Below, piece after piece: positions 34,521 to 42,480 of a DNA stretch of 64,000 bases. Position 1 is the stretch's first letter. Every line of letters starts with the position of its first letter. Below the pieces are notes generated by a model. It did not search any database. It was not told where the DNA came from and saw only the letters and a program-made list of their open reading frames with translations. Both the position numbers and the translations under genes were made by a program. This DNA comes from CAYUPI01 sp964446585 (lineage in GTDB: Bacteria > Verrucomicrobiota > Verrucomicrobiia > Limisphaerales > UBA8199): NCBI GenBank assembly GCA_964446585.1, contig CAYUPI010000012.1, positions 68,381 through 132,380 of the forward strand, written 5' to 3'.

Positions 34521-36861
34521 CAATCTTCCTTTTCCCTCGGTCACCAGGCTCGAACGGGCTTTTTTGCCCGCGACATTCGCTGCCGTCGCAGTCCTGTCGC
34601 TTCCATACCACGGCAGGACCAGTGCGACTCTTGCCCTGATTGTGGCTGGCTTGGCCGTGGCGATATACCTAAGGGCATTCCTGGCCCATTTCTGGGGAAC
34701 AGGCCGGGCTGGACTGCCGATTTCACCTTTCGTGGTCACTCTCGATATTCTTGGCGTTTTGGCGATCGGCGCCGCTGCGGTCATCTGCGGCAGCTACGCA
34801 TATCTGCTCCTGGCAAATGTTGTGGAGTTCTGCGATTCGCCCGCACGGCTATTGTGGTGTGCGTTGCGGTTTCTCGGCGAGCCCGTCGCTTACTCCGATG
34901 GAACGTTAACGCACTACGTCCAAGGAGCCGTTGTCAGATTTCGAGCCACGCTCTCCAGCTTGGGCATTGACGGCGTGCTGTACCTAATCGCCGCCACGAC
35001 TGCACTGGAAAGTTTGTGCGGCGCCCTCCATTGGAAACGCTTCGCTTGGCTCTTCGGAGCCGGAATATTCGTAGTCCTGGTTCGCTTGTTTTGGAACTAC
35101 GTTCTAAATCTGGAGCTCTATTATGATCCAAACCTGCTGCGTGACTTGACGTACCATCCAATCTCAAAGGTGTCCGGGATCGCCGTCATGTCCCTTATCG
35201 CGGCGCCCGGTTCCGAACCTGGACCACTCCCGCATTTATTTACGTACCCGGCTGGCGCCGTTCGCGTTGCACGAGCACTCGGCGGACTGGCTCTGGCGAC
35301 GGTGCTCGTCGCCATCGGGACGGCCATGGTATGCTACCGCACGATGGGCGTGGAGAAGGGCAACCGCATTCTGATCGACGATTTGCACAGTCGCGACTGG
35401 GAGATAAGTGTCGGCAGCTTGAGTGTCCAAAGAACAAACGCTCAATCCCTGTACAGCTTCATTGCGACACGTCAACTACTTCAGCGCAAGGGCTATGCGG
35501 TATCCGTAAACACAAACGTGCAGCTAAACGCCATCGGACTCACCAACTGGGATGTGGTAGTTCTAAAGACACCTGCGCTGTCATACACTGACGCCGAGTG
35601 CCAAGCGATCCGCGACTATGTTCGCCACGGCGGTGGTCTTTGGGTGATCGGCGATCACACGGATCTTATGGGCATGACGAGTATCGCAAATCGCCTGCTC
35701 GCGCCCTGGGGGGTATCGTTCAACGCAGACGCCTGCAACGACTTGATGACAGGATATTTTTCGGAATACAAGCCGATATTTGGATGGCCCCATCCGTTAA
35801 CGGCCGGTTTGCATCACCTCGGGTTCCTGACGAGTTGCAGCATCGAGTGCAGCACACCGTATTTCGAATCGGTCATACCGGGATACAACTTGCTGTCCGA
35901 TCCTATTGATTATAGTGTGCCGAGCTTCTTTGGTGATATGACCTATGCATCCAGGAAGGCCGCAGGAGTGCTGAAGCAGTGCGTAGCATTGAGAATTCAG
36001 GCGGGTCGTGTTTTGGTGCTGGCCGACAGCACGCCCTTCTCCACTTTCTGCTTGTATGAGAACGGCCACGACGAGTTCACCTTGCGCTGCATTGATTACC
36101 TCCGACGCCGCAACGCAGACCGTCAATGGACACGGCGGATTTTGCTTGCAGTGTGGATGGGCGTCGGCGTTTCGGCAGCCCATTTTGCTCGGCGGCGCCG
36201 GCGATGGAATCCGGCGCTTATCGCATCAGCATTTGCTGGGGTTGTTGTAGGGCGGACTATTCTCTATGAGGCGTACGAATGGACATCGCGGTCCTACGAG
36301 CGCGCCGGACCCCCGCAAGAGGTGGTGTTCCTGGACAATGGCGTGCTGGCGCAATTTCCGCCGCCGATCGGCCTGCCAGACCTAGCGCCGGCGGTCACGT
36401 TCAACTCTCTGCGCATGCTTCCTTATGAACTAAACGTACCAAGCCGCCTTTGCCACGGGTTCGACGAGGTGAGCAAGACCACCAGGTTGTTAGTAGCCGT
36501 GTACCCAACCAAAAACTGGAGCCACCGGGAGGTGAGCAGAATAGCGCAGTTCGTCGAGTCTGGAGGAGCGTTGGTAGTTATCGACAGCCAGGCCAATGAG
36601 GAAAGCAGCGCCAACCAGCTCTTGGCCATCTCGCGGTCCCGGCTTCATGGCTTTCCATTAAGGTTTGCCAACGGGAATCAGAGTGCCGAGAAGGAAGGAG
36701 TCAGGATCTGGGAGAAGGCCCAGGGCAAAGGCCGGGTGGTATGCATATGTGACGGGGAACTGTTGAGCGACCAATGGCTCGGTAACCCGCTCAGCCCTGC
36801 GAACGAATGGCAACTGGAAATGAAAGTCTGGTTGGCTGGCGTGTTCGCCAAGCTCTTATGA
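34498..36861 (+). CDS. Multi-TM protein with two GATase1-like domains, copy B
   Basis: A 787-residue sister of the preceding protein. The N-terminal 280 residues hold several TM helices (RFAWLFGAGIFVVLVRLFWN). The first soluble domain has NWDVVVLKTPALSYTDAECQ, GGGLWVIGDHTDLMG and AGRVLVLADSTPFS; the second, after a TM, has TRLLVAVYPTKNWSHREVSR, SGGALVVIDSQANEESS and GKGRVVCICDGELLSD. In both proteins the soluble domains resemble glutamine-amidotransferase folds without an obvious nucleophile, which often serve as ligand or partner binding domains. AAGAGAA before the ATG supports the start. The 23-base overlap implies tight co-expression and perhaps a heterodimer. Confidence 0.65.
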   Translation: MQALPPTDNLPFPSVTRLERAFLPATFAAVAVLSLPYHGRTSATLALIVAGLAVAIYLRAFLAHFWGTGRAGLPISPFVVTLDILGVLAIGAAAVICGSYAYLLLANVVEFCDSPARLLWCALRFLGEPVAYSDGTLTHYVQGAVVRFRATLSSLGIDGVLYLIAATTALESLCGALHWKRFAWLFGAGIFVVLVRLFWNYVLNLELYYDPNLLRDLTYHPISKVSGIAVMSLIAAPGSEPGPLPHLFTYPAGAVRVARALGGLALATVLVAIGTAMVCYRTMGVEKGNRILIDDLHSRDWEISVGSLSVQRTNAQSLYSFIATRQLLQRKGYAVSVNTNVQLNAIGLTNWDVVVLKTPALSYTDAECQAIRDYVRHGGGLWVIGDHTDLMGMTSIANRLLAPWGVSFNADACNDLMTGYFSEYKPIFGWPHPLTAGLHHLGFLTSCSIECSTPYFESVIPGYNLLSDPIDYSVPSFFGDMTYASRKAAGVLKQCVALRIQAGRVLVLADSTPFSTFCLYENGHDEFTLRCIDYLRRRNADRQWTRRILLAVWMGVGVSAAHFARRRRRWNPALIASAFAGVVVGRTILYEAYEWTSRSYERAGPPQEVVFLDNGVLAQFPPPIGLPDLAPAVTFNSLRMLPYELNVPSRLCHGFDEVSKTTRLLVAVYPTKNWSHREVSRIAQFVESGGALVVIDSQANEESSANQLLAISRSRLHGFPLRFANGNQSAEKEGVRIWEKAQGKGRVVCICDGELLSDQWLGNPLSPANEWQLEMKVWLAGVFAKLL

Positions 36862-36983
36862 ACAAGCGTATGTGGTCAGCGTCAACAGTCCTTAAGAATT
36901 GGACAGTTTGGAAAAGCCGCACTACTGACAACCTCTCACAGGTTCGGTACCGGTGGACATCACGAGGATTTCAACAACCTGAT

Positions 36984-37826
36984 ATGAGCCTGATACGCTT
37001 CTCGCTTGGTTTGTTCTTTCTCGTTACGTGCAGCCACGCGGCGGACATCAGCTCCGAAGTTTCTGTTCAGCAGCGCATGGTTGGGACGAATACCAACCAG
37101 GAATATTTCCTTATTGAACACAAGTCCGGAGCCGCGGATAGGGCGCGCGGGCTCATCCTAATCCTACCAGGGGGTACAGGCAGCGCCGATTTCCTTCCAT
37201 TCTGCGCGAATGTCCTTGCCGTCTATGGGTTTCCCGAGGATTTTGTAGCAGCACAGTTAATCGCCCCTCAGTGGAGTACAAAGAAAAACCGTGTCGTCTG
37301 GCCGAGCAAGATTTTCCCCGACCGCCGGTCGAAATTCAGCAGCGAGCAATTTCTGGCAGCTGTGATAAAGGACGTTTGCAGTTCGCGCAACATTGATGGC
37401 CGCTTCATCTTCACTTTGGGATGGTCATCAAGTGGCCATGTCCTCTATTCGGCCTCCATTTCAGACCCCAACGTGCGCGGCTCGATTATCGTAATGTCAC
37501 GGTTTCTGCGGAAGCGCCTGGGGAATCTCGACCAGGCAGCCGGCAAGAACTACTTCCTCTACCATTCTCCCGAGGACCGAGTGTGCCCCTTTAGCGAAGC
37601 CCAGCTTGCCGAAAGGATCCTCAAGGAACACGGAGCAAACGTGAAGCTTGTGAGTTATAGGGGTGGCCACGGGTATGTGCCAAACATCTTTTATTGCGAT
37701 CGGATTAAGGAAGGCATCCTGTGGCTCATGAAGATCAACACCCAACCCAAAGGCGGGGCCAGTGAGCGTCTGCCGATTTCATCGGAGACAAATCGAACCT
37801 CTGCGACCGACTTGCGCAGGCGATAA
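36984..37826 (+). CDS. Secreted alpha/beta-hydrolase (esterase-like)
   Basis: The frame opens at 36807 inside the previous gene, but the ATG at 36984 gives a clean signal peptide (LIRFSLGLFFLVTCSHAAD) and 280 residues. The fold is alpha/beta hydrolase: LILILPGGTGSADF supplies the oxyanion region, FTLGWSSSGHVLY the nucleophile elbow (GxSxS instead of the usual GxSxG), HSPEDRVCPF the acid and GGHGYVP the His. This resembles secreted PHB-depolymerase or phospholipase/carboxylesterase-type enzymes; substrate unknown. It closes the rightward operon that starts with RHS protein 2 or shortly after. Confidence 0.7.
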   Translation: MSLIRFSLGLFFLVTCSHAADISSEVSVQQRMVGTNTNQEYFLIEHKSGAADRARGLILILPGGTGSADFLPFCANVLAVYGFPEDFVAAQLIAPQWSTKKNRVVWPSKIFPDRRSKFSSEQFLAAVIKDVCSSRNIDGRFIFTLGWSSSGHVLYSASISDPNVRGSIIVMSRFLRKRLGNLDQAAGKNYFLYHSPEDRVCPFSEAQLAERILKEHGANVKLVSYRGGHGYVPNIFYCDRIKEGILWLMKINTQPKGGASERLPISSETNRTSATDLRRR

Positions 37827-37934
37827 ACGTACGCCGCCCGCTTCAACACAATGACCGAACGGTGTCCGCATCATGAGATGCCTCTAAAAATGCTGATACG
37901 TTGCCGGCTGAGCCGCGGACAGCATTTTCGTGCG

Positions 37935-38231
37935 CTACTTACTCTCAATCCTTGCAGGATAAGGATCTTGATACGTTAGCTTTCGGGTAGGCCTTGGAAA
38001 GTTAACTTTTATGGGATGACACAAAGCTGGCGCTGTGCGTGACTCGATGGGGATTGGTTTGCCGGCCTTCGCCAGAGACTTCAGATGCGCCTCGATCCGC
38101 TGTTTCGCCACATCGAGTGCGCGCGCAAAATTCGGAGCCATGAATTGGCACCCGGGCAGCTTAGGAACTGTGACGTGAAATCTGCCTCTCTTCTTGAGTT
38201 CGAAGTGCACCAAATAAACTCCTTTTTGCAT
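37935..38231 (-). CDS. HicB-like antitoxin-family protein (orphan)
   Basis: A 98-residue protein whose first 60 residues have the HicB partial RNase H-like pattern: YLVHFELKKRGRFHVTVPKL then PGCQFMAPNFARALDVAKQR and a GKPIP end. No HicA toxin (short dsRBD-type gene) lies on either side; the next gene upstream, 57 bases away, is a PDDEXK protein. It could therefore be an orphan antitoxin-like protein or a regulator. The basic C-terminal tail (FPRPTRKLTYQDPYPARIES) is not part of the HicB core. Confidence 0.65.
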   Translation of the reverse strand: MQKGVYLVHFELKKRGRFHVTVPKLPGCQFMAPNFARALDVAKQRIEAHLKSLAKAGKPIPIESRTAPALCHPIKVNFPRPTRKLTYQDPYPARIESK

Positions 38232-38287
38232 GGAAATGATGCTATCACGCGAGGAGAACTCCGGTCAATTGGGCCGGGGGCTTAGCC

Positions 38288-38683
38288 TCACAATCGTCCG
38301 CTATTTGACAGAGCAATGAAATGCTCCAGCGTGAGAATGTGGACGTTTTCGATATTCCTCAGGTGCTCGGCAAGTCCGCCATTAGTGAAATAATCTCGTA
38401 AAGTCCAGCCTGCACCGCCCAGGACCAAATATGCTTTGCTGTATGGACCGGCGCGCACAGCTTCAGCTAGACTGATGACTTCGAACGGCACTTTCTGCTC
38501 AGCCGTGCCGCCGACCTGTTGCCATTTGAGCGAGACCAGAATCTCTTGGCCGTCTTTACTGGCGACCGCATCCGGCACGAGCCAACGTTTGCCGCCAGGC
38601 CACTTCAGTCGCGGCCGGTTGTCTGAGGCCTGGCGTGGCGCGAATGCAATGCGGATTGGCCGGACAGAGAGAACCTTTGGCAT
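38288..38683 (-). CDS. PD-(D/E)XK nuclease superfamily protein
   Basis: 131 residues. KRWLVPDAVASKDGQEILVS leads into SLKWQQVGGTAEQKVPFEVI. PD at 37-38 and the SLK at 51-53 form the split PD...(D/E)xK signature, with Ser at the acidic position as I recall for this subgroup, and the WQQ..GTAEQK element is characteristic of small restriction-like nucleases found next to DNA methylases. It is read in the same direction as, and directly after, the methyltransferase at 38770-40182, so the pair may form a compact restriction-modification-like unit. Confidence 0.7.
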   Translation of the reverse strand: MPKVLSVRPIRIAFAPRQASDNRPRLKWPGGKRWLVPDAVASKDGQEILVSLKWQQVGGTAEQKVPFEVISLAEAVRAGPYSKAYLVLGGAGWTLRDYFTNGGLAEHLRNIENVHILTLEHFIALSNSGRL

Positions 38684-38769
38684 ACTGATCTTGTAACAAA
38701 GGCATAGTTGTCTTACTGATGAGGACCTGTGGACAAAGCGTAACTAACAGGGAGAACTGAGGGCATCCG

Positions 38770-40182
38770 TCACGCGGCAAGGGCCAACGGTTGCGTCGAA
38801 GTGCACCGCTCTTGAATGAGCTTCACGTAGTCCGGGTTCAGCTCAATCAGCACGGCTTGGCGCCCAAGCTCCAGCGCGACTTGGCCTGTGGTGCCGCTGC
38901 CGGCAAAAGGATCGAGCACCATGCAAGGCACCGGCTCACCTGCCTCGCAGGTGCAAGAAGGTTGCCAGCCAACCGTACGAACTTCGCGCATTCCCGCGAG
39001 AATTTGAGCCTTCAATGTACTGGCATCCTGGACTCCAGCAGCACTGAACTCTTTGGTCGCCCGACCGTGATAGCTTCCACTGCTATCTGCGCCACAATGT
39101 TTCTTCCAGCCTTCGAGAGCCGCGCCTTTTCGTGTGATTCGCCGCCACGGCGCACCGCAGTCCCGACAGCACCCTCGTGCGCTGGTGCCAGCCAGAATGC
39201 ACGGTGCGATGAGATTCGGCGGATACGTAGCAAAGTGTGCTCCCTTGTAAGGTTGCGTGGAGACCAACCACACTGTCCGTTTGTTGCGCATTCCGCTGGA
39301 CTGCTGTGCCTTCGTCATCGCATCCCAGCGGCCGTTGAACCCGGCGTGGCGGCGGGAATGCCAGCGCTGTTTGTCCATTCGATTTTCTCTTGGTCTCAAA
39401 ATGGCTTGCACCTTTTGTTCGGTGGCACCATTGGCGTACTTGTGGCTGTCCGAAATACCACGCAGCAGCCGGTTTGTGCTATCAAGACTCGCTGGTTCTT
39501 TGATCGCCTCGGCGTCGTAGTAGTAACGCTTCGACTTGCTAAACAAAAACAGGTATTCGTGGGCTTTGGTCGGCCGGTCGGTCACGCTCTCGGGCATTAC
39601 GTTCGGTTTGTGCCAGATGATGTCACTGCGGAGAAACCAACCATCCGCCTGGAGCGCCAGGGCCACGCGCCACGGGATGCCCACCAGATCTTTTTCCTTC
39701 AGGCCGGGTCCCAGCCGTGCCGGCCGGGCGGTTCGTCTGCCATTCGGTAGTGATCCGTTGCCGATTTGGTTCCGCCGGTTGCATGGCCACCCACTGGCAT
39801 AACTGTCACCAAGGTTGAGCCAGAGGGTTGCGTCATCGCGCAACACCCGGCGCACGTCGGCGAACACAGAGAGCAAAGCCTCGACGAATTGCTCCGGAGT
39901 CTGCTCCTGGCCGAGTTGCCCAGCGCGGCCGTAGTCGCGCAGACCCCAGTATGGCGGGCTGGTCACGCAGCAGTGCACCGATGCTGTAGGCAAGGCCTTG
40001 AGTAGGTTTCGGCAATCGCCGGTCAATATGGTGAGCGGTTTGTGATCAGGCTTGAGCACGGATTCAACGTTCACAAGTTCACGGGTGACGGATGACGTGC
40101 CTAAGACGTGGCTCTGCCAAGCCATTTCCTGGATCCGAGCAGTGTGTGAACATGGCGGAAAAGACATCCCTTGGTTTTCCAA
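38770..40182 (-). CDS. Site-specific DNA methyltransferase (N6-adenine or N4-cytosine)
   Basis: Up to 470 residues; start TTG at 40182 or ATG at 40167. TSPPYWGLRDYG at about residues 74-85 is the catalytic motif IV, and VLDPFAGSGTTGQVALELGR near 425-445 is the SAM-binding motif I, in the order of beta-class enzymes. The TSPPYW form is usual for N4-cytosine and some N6-adenine enzymes. A Cys-rich insert (GCCRDCGAPW, then CTCEAGEPVPC) probably binds zinc. It is followed by a PDDEXK nuclease and preceded by an AAA ATPase. Recognition sequence unknown. Confidence 0.85.
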   Translation of the reverse strand: MENQGMSFPPCSHTARIQEMAWQSHVLGTSSVTRELVNVESVLKPDHKPLTILTGDCRNLLKALPTASVHCCVTSPPYWGLRDYGRAGQLGQEQTPEQFVEALLSVFADVRRVLRDDATLWLNLGDSYASGWPCNRRNQIGNGSLPNGRRTARPARLGPGLKEKDLVGIPWRVALALQADGWFLRSDIIWHKPNVMPESVTDRPTKAHEYLFLFSKSKRYYYDAEAIKEPASLDSTNRLLRGISDSHKYANGATEQKVQAILRPRENRMDKQRWHSRRHAGFNGRWDAMTKAQQSSGMRNKRTVWLVSTQPYKGAHFATYPPNLIAPCILAGTSARGCCRDCGAPWRRITRKGAALEGWKKHCGADSSGSYHGRATKEFSAAGVQDASTLKAQILAGMREVRTVGWQPSCTCEAGEPVPCMVLDPFAGSGTTGQVALELGRQAVLIELNPDYVKLIQERCTSTQPLALAA

Positions 40183-40203
40183 AGTTCACAACTGAAACGG
40201 CGC

Positions 40204-41595
40204 TTAACCAGGCGGTGATTCCGGTTTCGGTGAACTTGTGAACGTTGAATCGGGAGCAGAGGGTGGATCGCCTTGACCCGCTTTCGAGTCGGTTAACCCA
40301 TACTTTTCAAACAGTTGCTCCAACCTCGGTTTTTCAGTAAGTGGAATAACGTAGCCGTCGCGGGTGCGCAGGCCCTTCAGATGAAGCCTCTTGTGCACAA
40401 TGTTGCCAATCCATTTTGGCGTGATTTTCCATTTATATTCATCCGCAAACAGTTCGATGAAACGATCGGTGATCTCTTTCATCAGGAGCGGGCGTTCGCC
40501 GTTGAGCACCAACAGGTCCTGAATGACTTCCAGGACCTGGTATTCAGTGCCCAGGCCACGCTCGGATACCAGCTCCCGCTGGCATTGGTGGGCGACCAAG
40601 CGAAGATCCTCTCGAGCCGTATCATCCTCAATGATACTCAGGAGCGGCACGAAGATCTGGTTGAGTCGTGGCTCCAAGCTCCGGTCCACAAGCTGCGCCA
40701 GGGCTGGACGTTTGTTGAGGGTCCTGAATCGAAACAGCAGCAGCTTATTGCGCAGCGCCAACGCCTCTGCCTTATGCTCCGGCGGAAGGTTGATAGGAAT
40801 GTCGTCCCGCAACCTGATGCTGCCCATTTCTTCGGTGATGAACCGGCTTTCAAGTGCACGGTCCTCAAAGTCGCCGCGCGTCGCTACGATCTTGGGACCG
40901 AACACCTGATACGCGCGCGGGTTGAATTCGCCCTTATTGTTGCTCTCGCTGCGCAACACCGGGAAACCCCGGACATTGCCATTGTTGAGGATTTTGACCA
41001 CTTCGGATTTCTCATCACTGTATCGGAAATCGCTTTCGTCGATAATTAGGGTGCCACGGAAAGTTTCAAGTAAGCGGAAAAGGGGCGACACCGATGACGC
41101 GCCACTGGCGAAGATTGGTTTGTAGCAGAGCGACCCGATGGTCAACAGAAAGCGGGTCTTGCCGGAGCCGGGGTCGCCGCGGACACGGAGATACGGCAGT
41201 TCGTTGAATCCATCGTAAACCCAACTGAATAGTACGTAGTAGGTCGCAATCTGCTCGTATAACGGAGACACGTCGACAAACCGGTGAATGAAACCACTGA
41301 TGTCCGCGACCAACTGAGCCTCGGTGCCATACTCTTGCGGCGCCGAAGGCAGGAGCACGATTTCGTTCTTGATGAGGTTATTGTTCGGCGAGTACGGCAC
41401 GAACTTGAACACGGCATTGATGGGGTGATCACTCTCAAAGCTCCACGAGCCTTCGCGCCAGAAGGCAAACCGAGTTTGGCGGCCTTCCCGATCGTACAGC
41501 ATCTCCAAAATCCCGCCGTCCTCAAACACTGATGAGACAACAGGGATTGAATGGGTGGGTTTGCGTTCGTCGAGTGCTTCCTTGAGTGTTTTCAT
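40204..41595 (-). CDS. AAA-type ATPase / replicative-helicase-like protein
   Basis: About 463 residues from the ATG at 41595 (MKTLKEALDERKP); one four codons earlier is possible. LRVRGDPGSGKTRFLLTIG is the Walker A motif and GTLIIDESDFRY the Walker B with DE. ESRFITEEM and a C-terminal winged-helix-like part (MKEITDRFIELFADEYKW) follow. This layout is seen in ATPases of phages, plasmids and integrative elements, where they act in DNA replication or transfer. The C-terminal tail is Pro/Ser-rich. It ends 21 bases before the methyltransferase and is likely in the same transcript. Confidence 0.7.
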   Translation of the reverse strand: MKTLKEALDERKPTHSIPVVSSVFEDGGILEMLYDREGRQTRFAFWREGSWSFESDHPINAVFKFVPYSPNNNLIKNEIVLLPSAPQEYGTEAQLVADISGFIHRFVDVSPLYEQIATYYVLFSWVYDGFNELPYLRVRGDPGSGKTRFLLTIGSLCYKPIFASGASSVSPLFRLLETFRGTLIIDESDFRYSDEKSEVVKILNNGNVRGFPVLRSESNNKGEFNPRAYQVFGPKIVATRGDFEDRALESRFITEEMGSIRLRDDIPINLPPEHKAEALALRNKLLLFRFRTLNKRPALAQLVDRSLEPRLNQIFVPLLSIIEDDTAREDLRLVAHQCQRELVSERGLGTEYQVLEVIQDLLVLNGERPLLMKEITDRFIELFADEYKWKITPKWIGNIVHKRLHLKGLRTRDGYVIPLTEKPRLEQLFEKYGLTDSKAGQGDPPSAPDSTFTSSPKPESPPG

Positions 41596-41741
41596 TCCGC
41601 TCAGCATACCGGGTCAAGGCGGCGCTCAAAGGAGGGCAAAGTTGCCGCCAGCGTCAAGAACGCCCGCCTTTTGCCGAATTTCTGAGCGGCTATGCTGAAG
41701 CTCGGTCGAGTTATGCATCCACTTCCCAACCGAGTTTCACA

Positions 41742-42008
41742 ATGCCCTCACGACGCATTCAATCATTGGTCCGTGCCAAGGCGCGGGGAATCCCCGTTCT
41801 CGCGCACAGGCAGCACCGCTCTAAGCGCGGGCGAAGCCCTAATTATTGGGCACTCAAGGAACAAAGGCAGTTTAAGCGGGAGCGGGAAAACAAGCGGATT
41901 ACTACTGAAACAAGACTTGCGAAGGACCTCCTATTGAACAGTCGGTTCAATTTTTCGGAGCCCGACTTTGGAGAACTTGTGGAAAGTCGCAACCGCAATC
42001 TGACCTGA
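41742..42008 (+). CDS. Small basic protein in recombinase operon
   Basis: From the ATG at 41742 this gives 88 residues, rich in Arg and Lys (MPSRRIQSLVRAKARGIPVL, then RSPNYWALKEQRQFKRERE). The stop is one base before the next gene's ATG at 42010, which supports it being real. Upstream in-frame sequence from 41586 is not protein-like. No family recognised; the charge suggests nucleic-acid binding. Confidence 0.5.
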   Translation: MPSRRIQSLVRAKARGIPVLAHRQHRSKRGRSPNYWALKEQRQFKRERENKRITTETRLAKDLLLNSRFNFSEPDFGELVESRNRNLT

Positions 42009-42009
42009 C

Positions 42010-42201
42010 ATGCAACCACCCACCACTCTCAGCCGTCAGGCCATCGACGAACTCAAACGGATCTATCAATCTGAATTCGGCGAAGCGCTCACCGATGACA
42101 TTGCCGAGGAAATGGCGCTCCGGTTTGTGCGGGTGTTTCATTTGTGGTCGCGCTCGTTTGCACAGCAAGCGAAGAGCCAACTGACGATTATCGAGTTCTA
42201 G
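42010..42201 (+). CDS. Small helical protein upstream of serine recombinase (1)
   Basis: 63 residues: LSRQAIDELKRIYQSEFGEA followed by LTDDIAEEMALRFVRVFHLW. It resembles short proteins often encoded just before large serine recombinases in integrative elements, role unknown. Its 45-residue core is repeated, diverged, in the protein at 42277. Its TAG stop is followed in the same frame by protein-like sequence that runs into that second gene. Confidence 0.65.
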   Translation: MQPPTTLSRQAIDELKRIYQSEFGEALTDDIAEEMALRFVRVFHLWSRSFAQQAKSQLTIIEF

Positions 42202-42276
42202 CCAATTGACGCCGCCAATGGGTACGCTACGATCACATATCCCCGCCTGGCCGAGGCCCTCGACGCCCTTCAGCCG

Positions 42277-42480
42277 TTGCCTTTCTTCATGACACTGGGC
42301 AACGACGATTTAAGCGAGTTCGCCGAGCTGTGGCGGGAGGAGTTCAAGGAGAACCTGTCATTGGATGAGGCTCGGCATTACGCCACATCCCTTGTGGAAC
42401 TCTACACGTTGCTGGCCCGACCGTTGCCAGACGCGCGTGGGAGCCGATCGGAAAATGATGCGCAACATCAAGTCGTATGA
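42277..42480 (+). CDS. Small helical protein upstream of serine recombinase (2)
   Basis: 67 residues from a TTG (or 63 from the ATG at 42289). DDLSEFAELWREEFKENLSL then DEARHYATSLVELYTLLARP parallels the core of the 42010 protein. The same frame is open upstream to the TAG of that gene and reads DAANGYATITYPRLAEALDA, which looks translated, but it has no ATG, GTG or TTG before 42277. So either an unusual start is used or the two domains were once one protein split by the TAG. The stop overlaps the recombinase ATG by four bases. Confidence 0.6.
   Translation: MPFFMTLGNDDLSEFAELWREEFKENLSLDEARHYATSLVELYTLLARPLPDARGSRSENDAQHQVV

Noticed and set aside
37935..38683. HicB-like and PDDEXK genes considered as a toxin-antitoxin pair
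   Set aside because: HicB partners with HicA, a small RNA-binding toxin, which is absent; the PDDEXK protein fits better with the methyltransferase.
38791..39750. A 319-residue rightward frame opposite the methyltransferase
   Set aside because: Antisense to the conserved methyltransferase sequence; no domain pattern of its own.
40315..41049. A 244-residue rightward frame opposite the AAA ATPase
   Set aside because: Covers the Walker-type gene in antisense and shows no motif.
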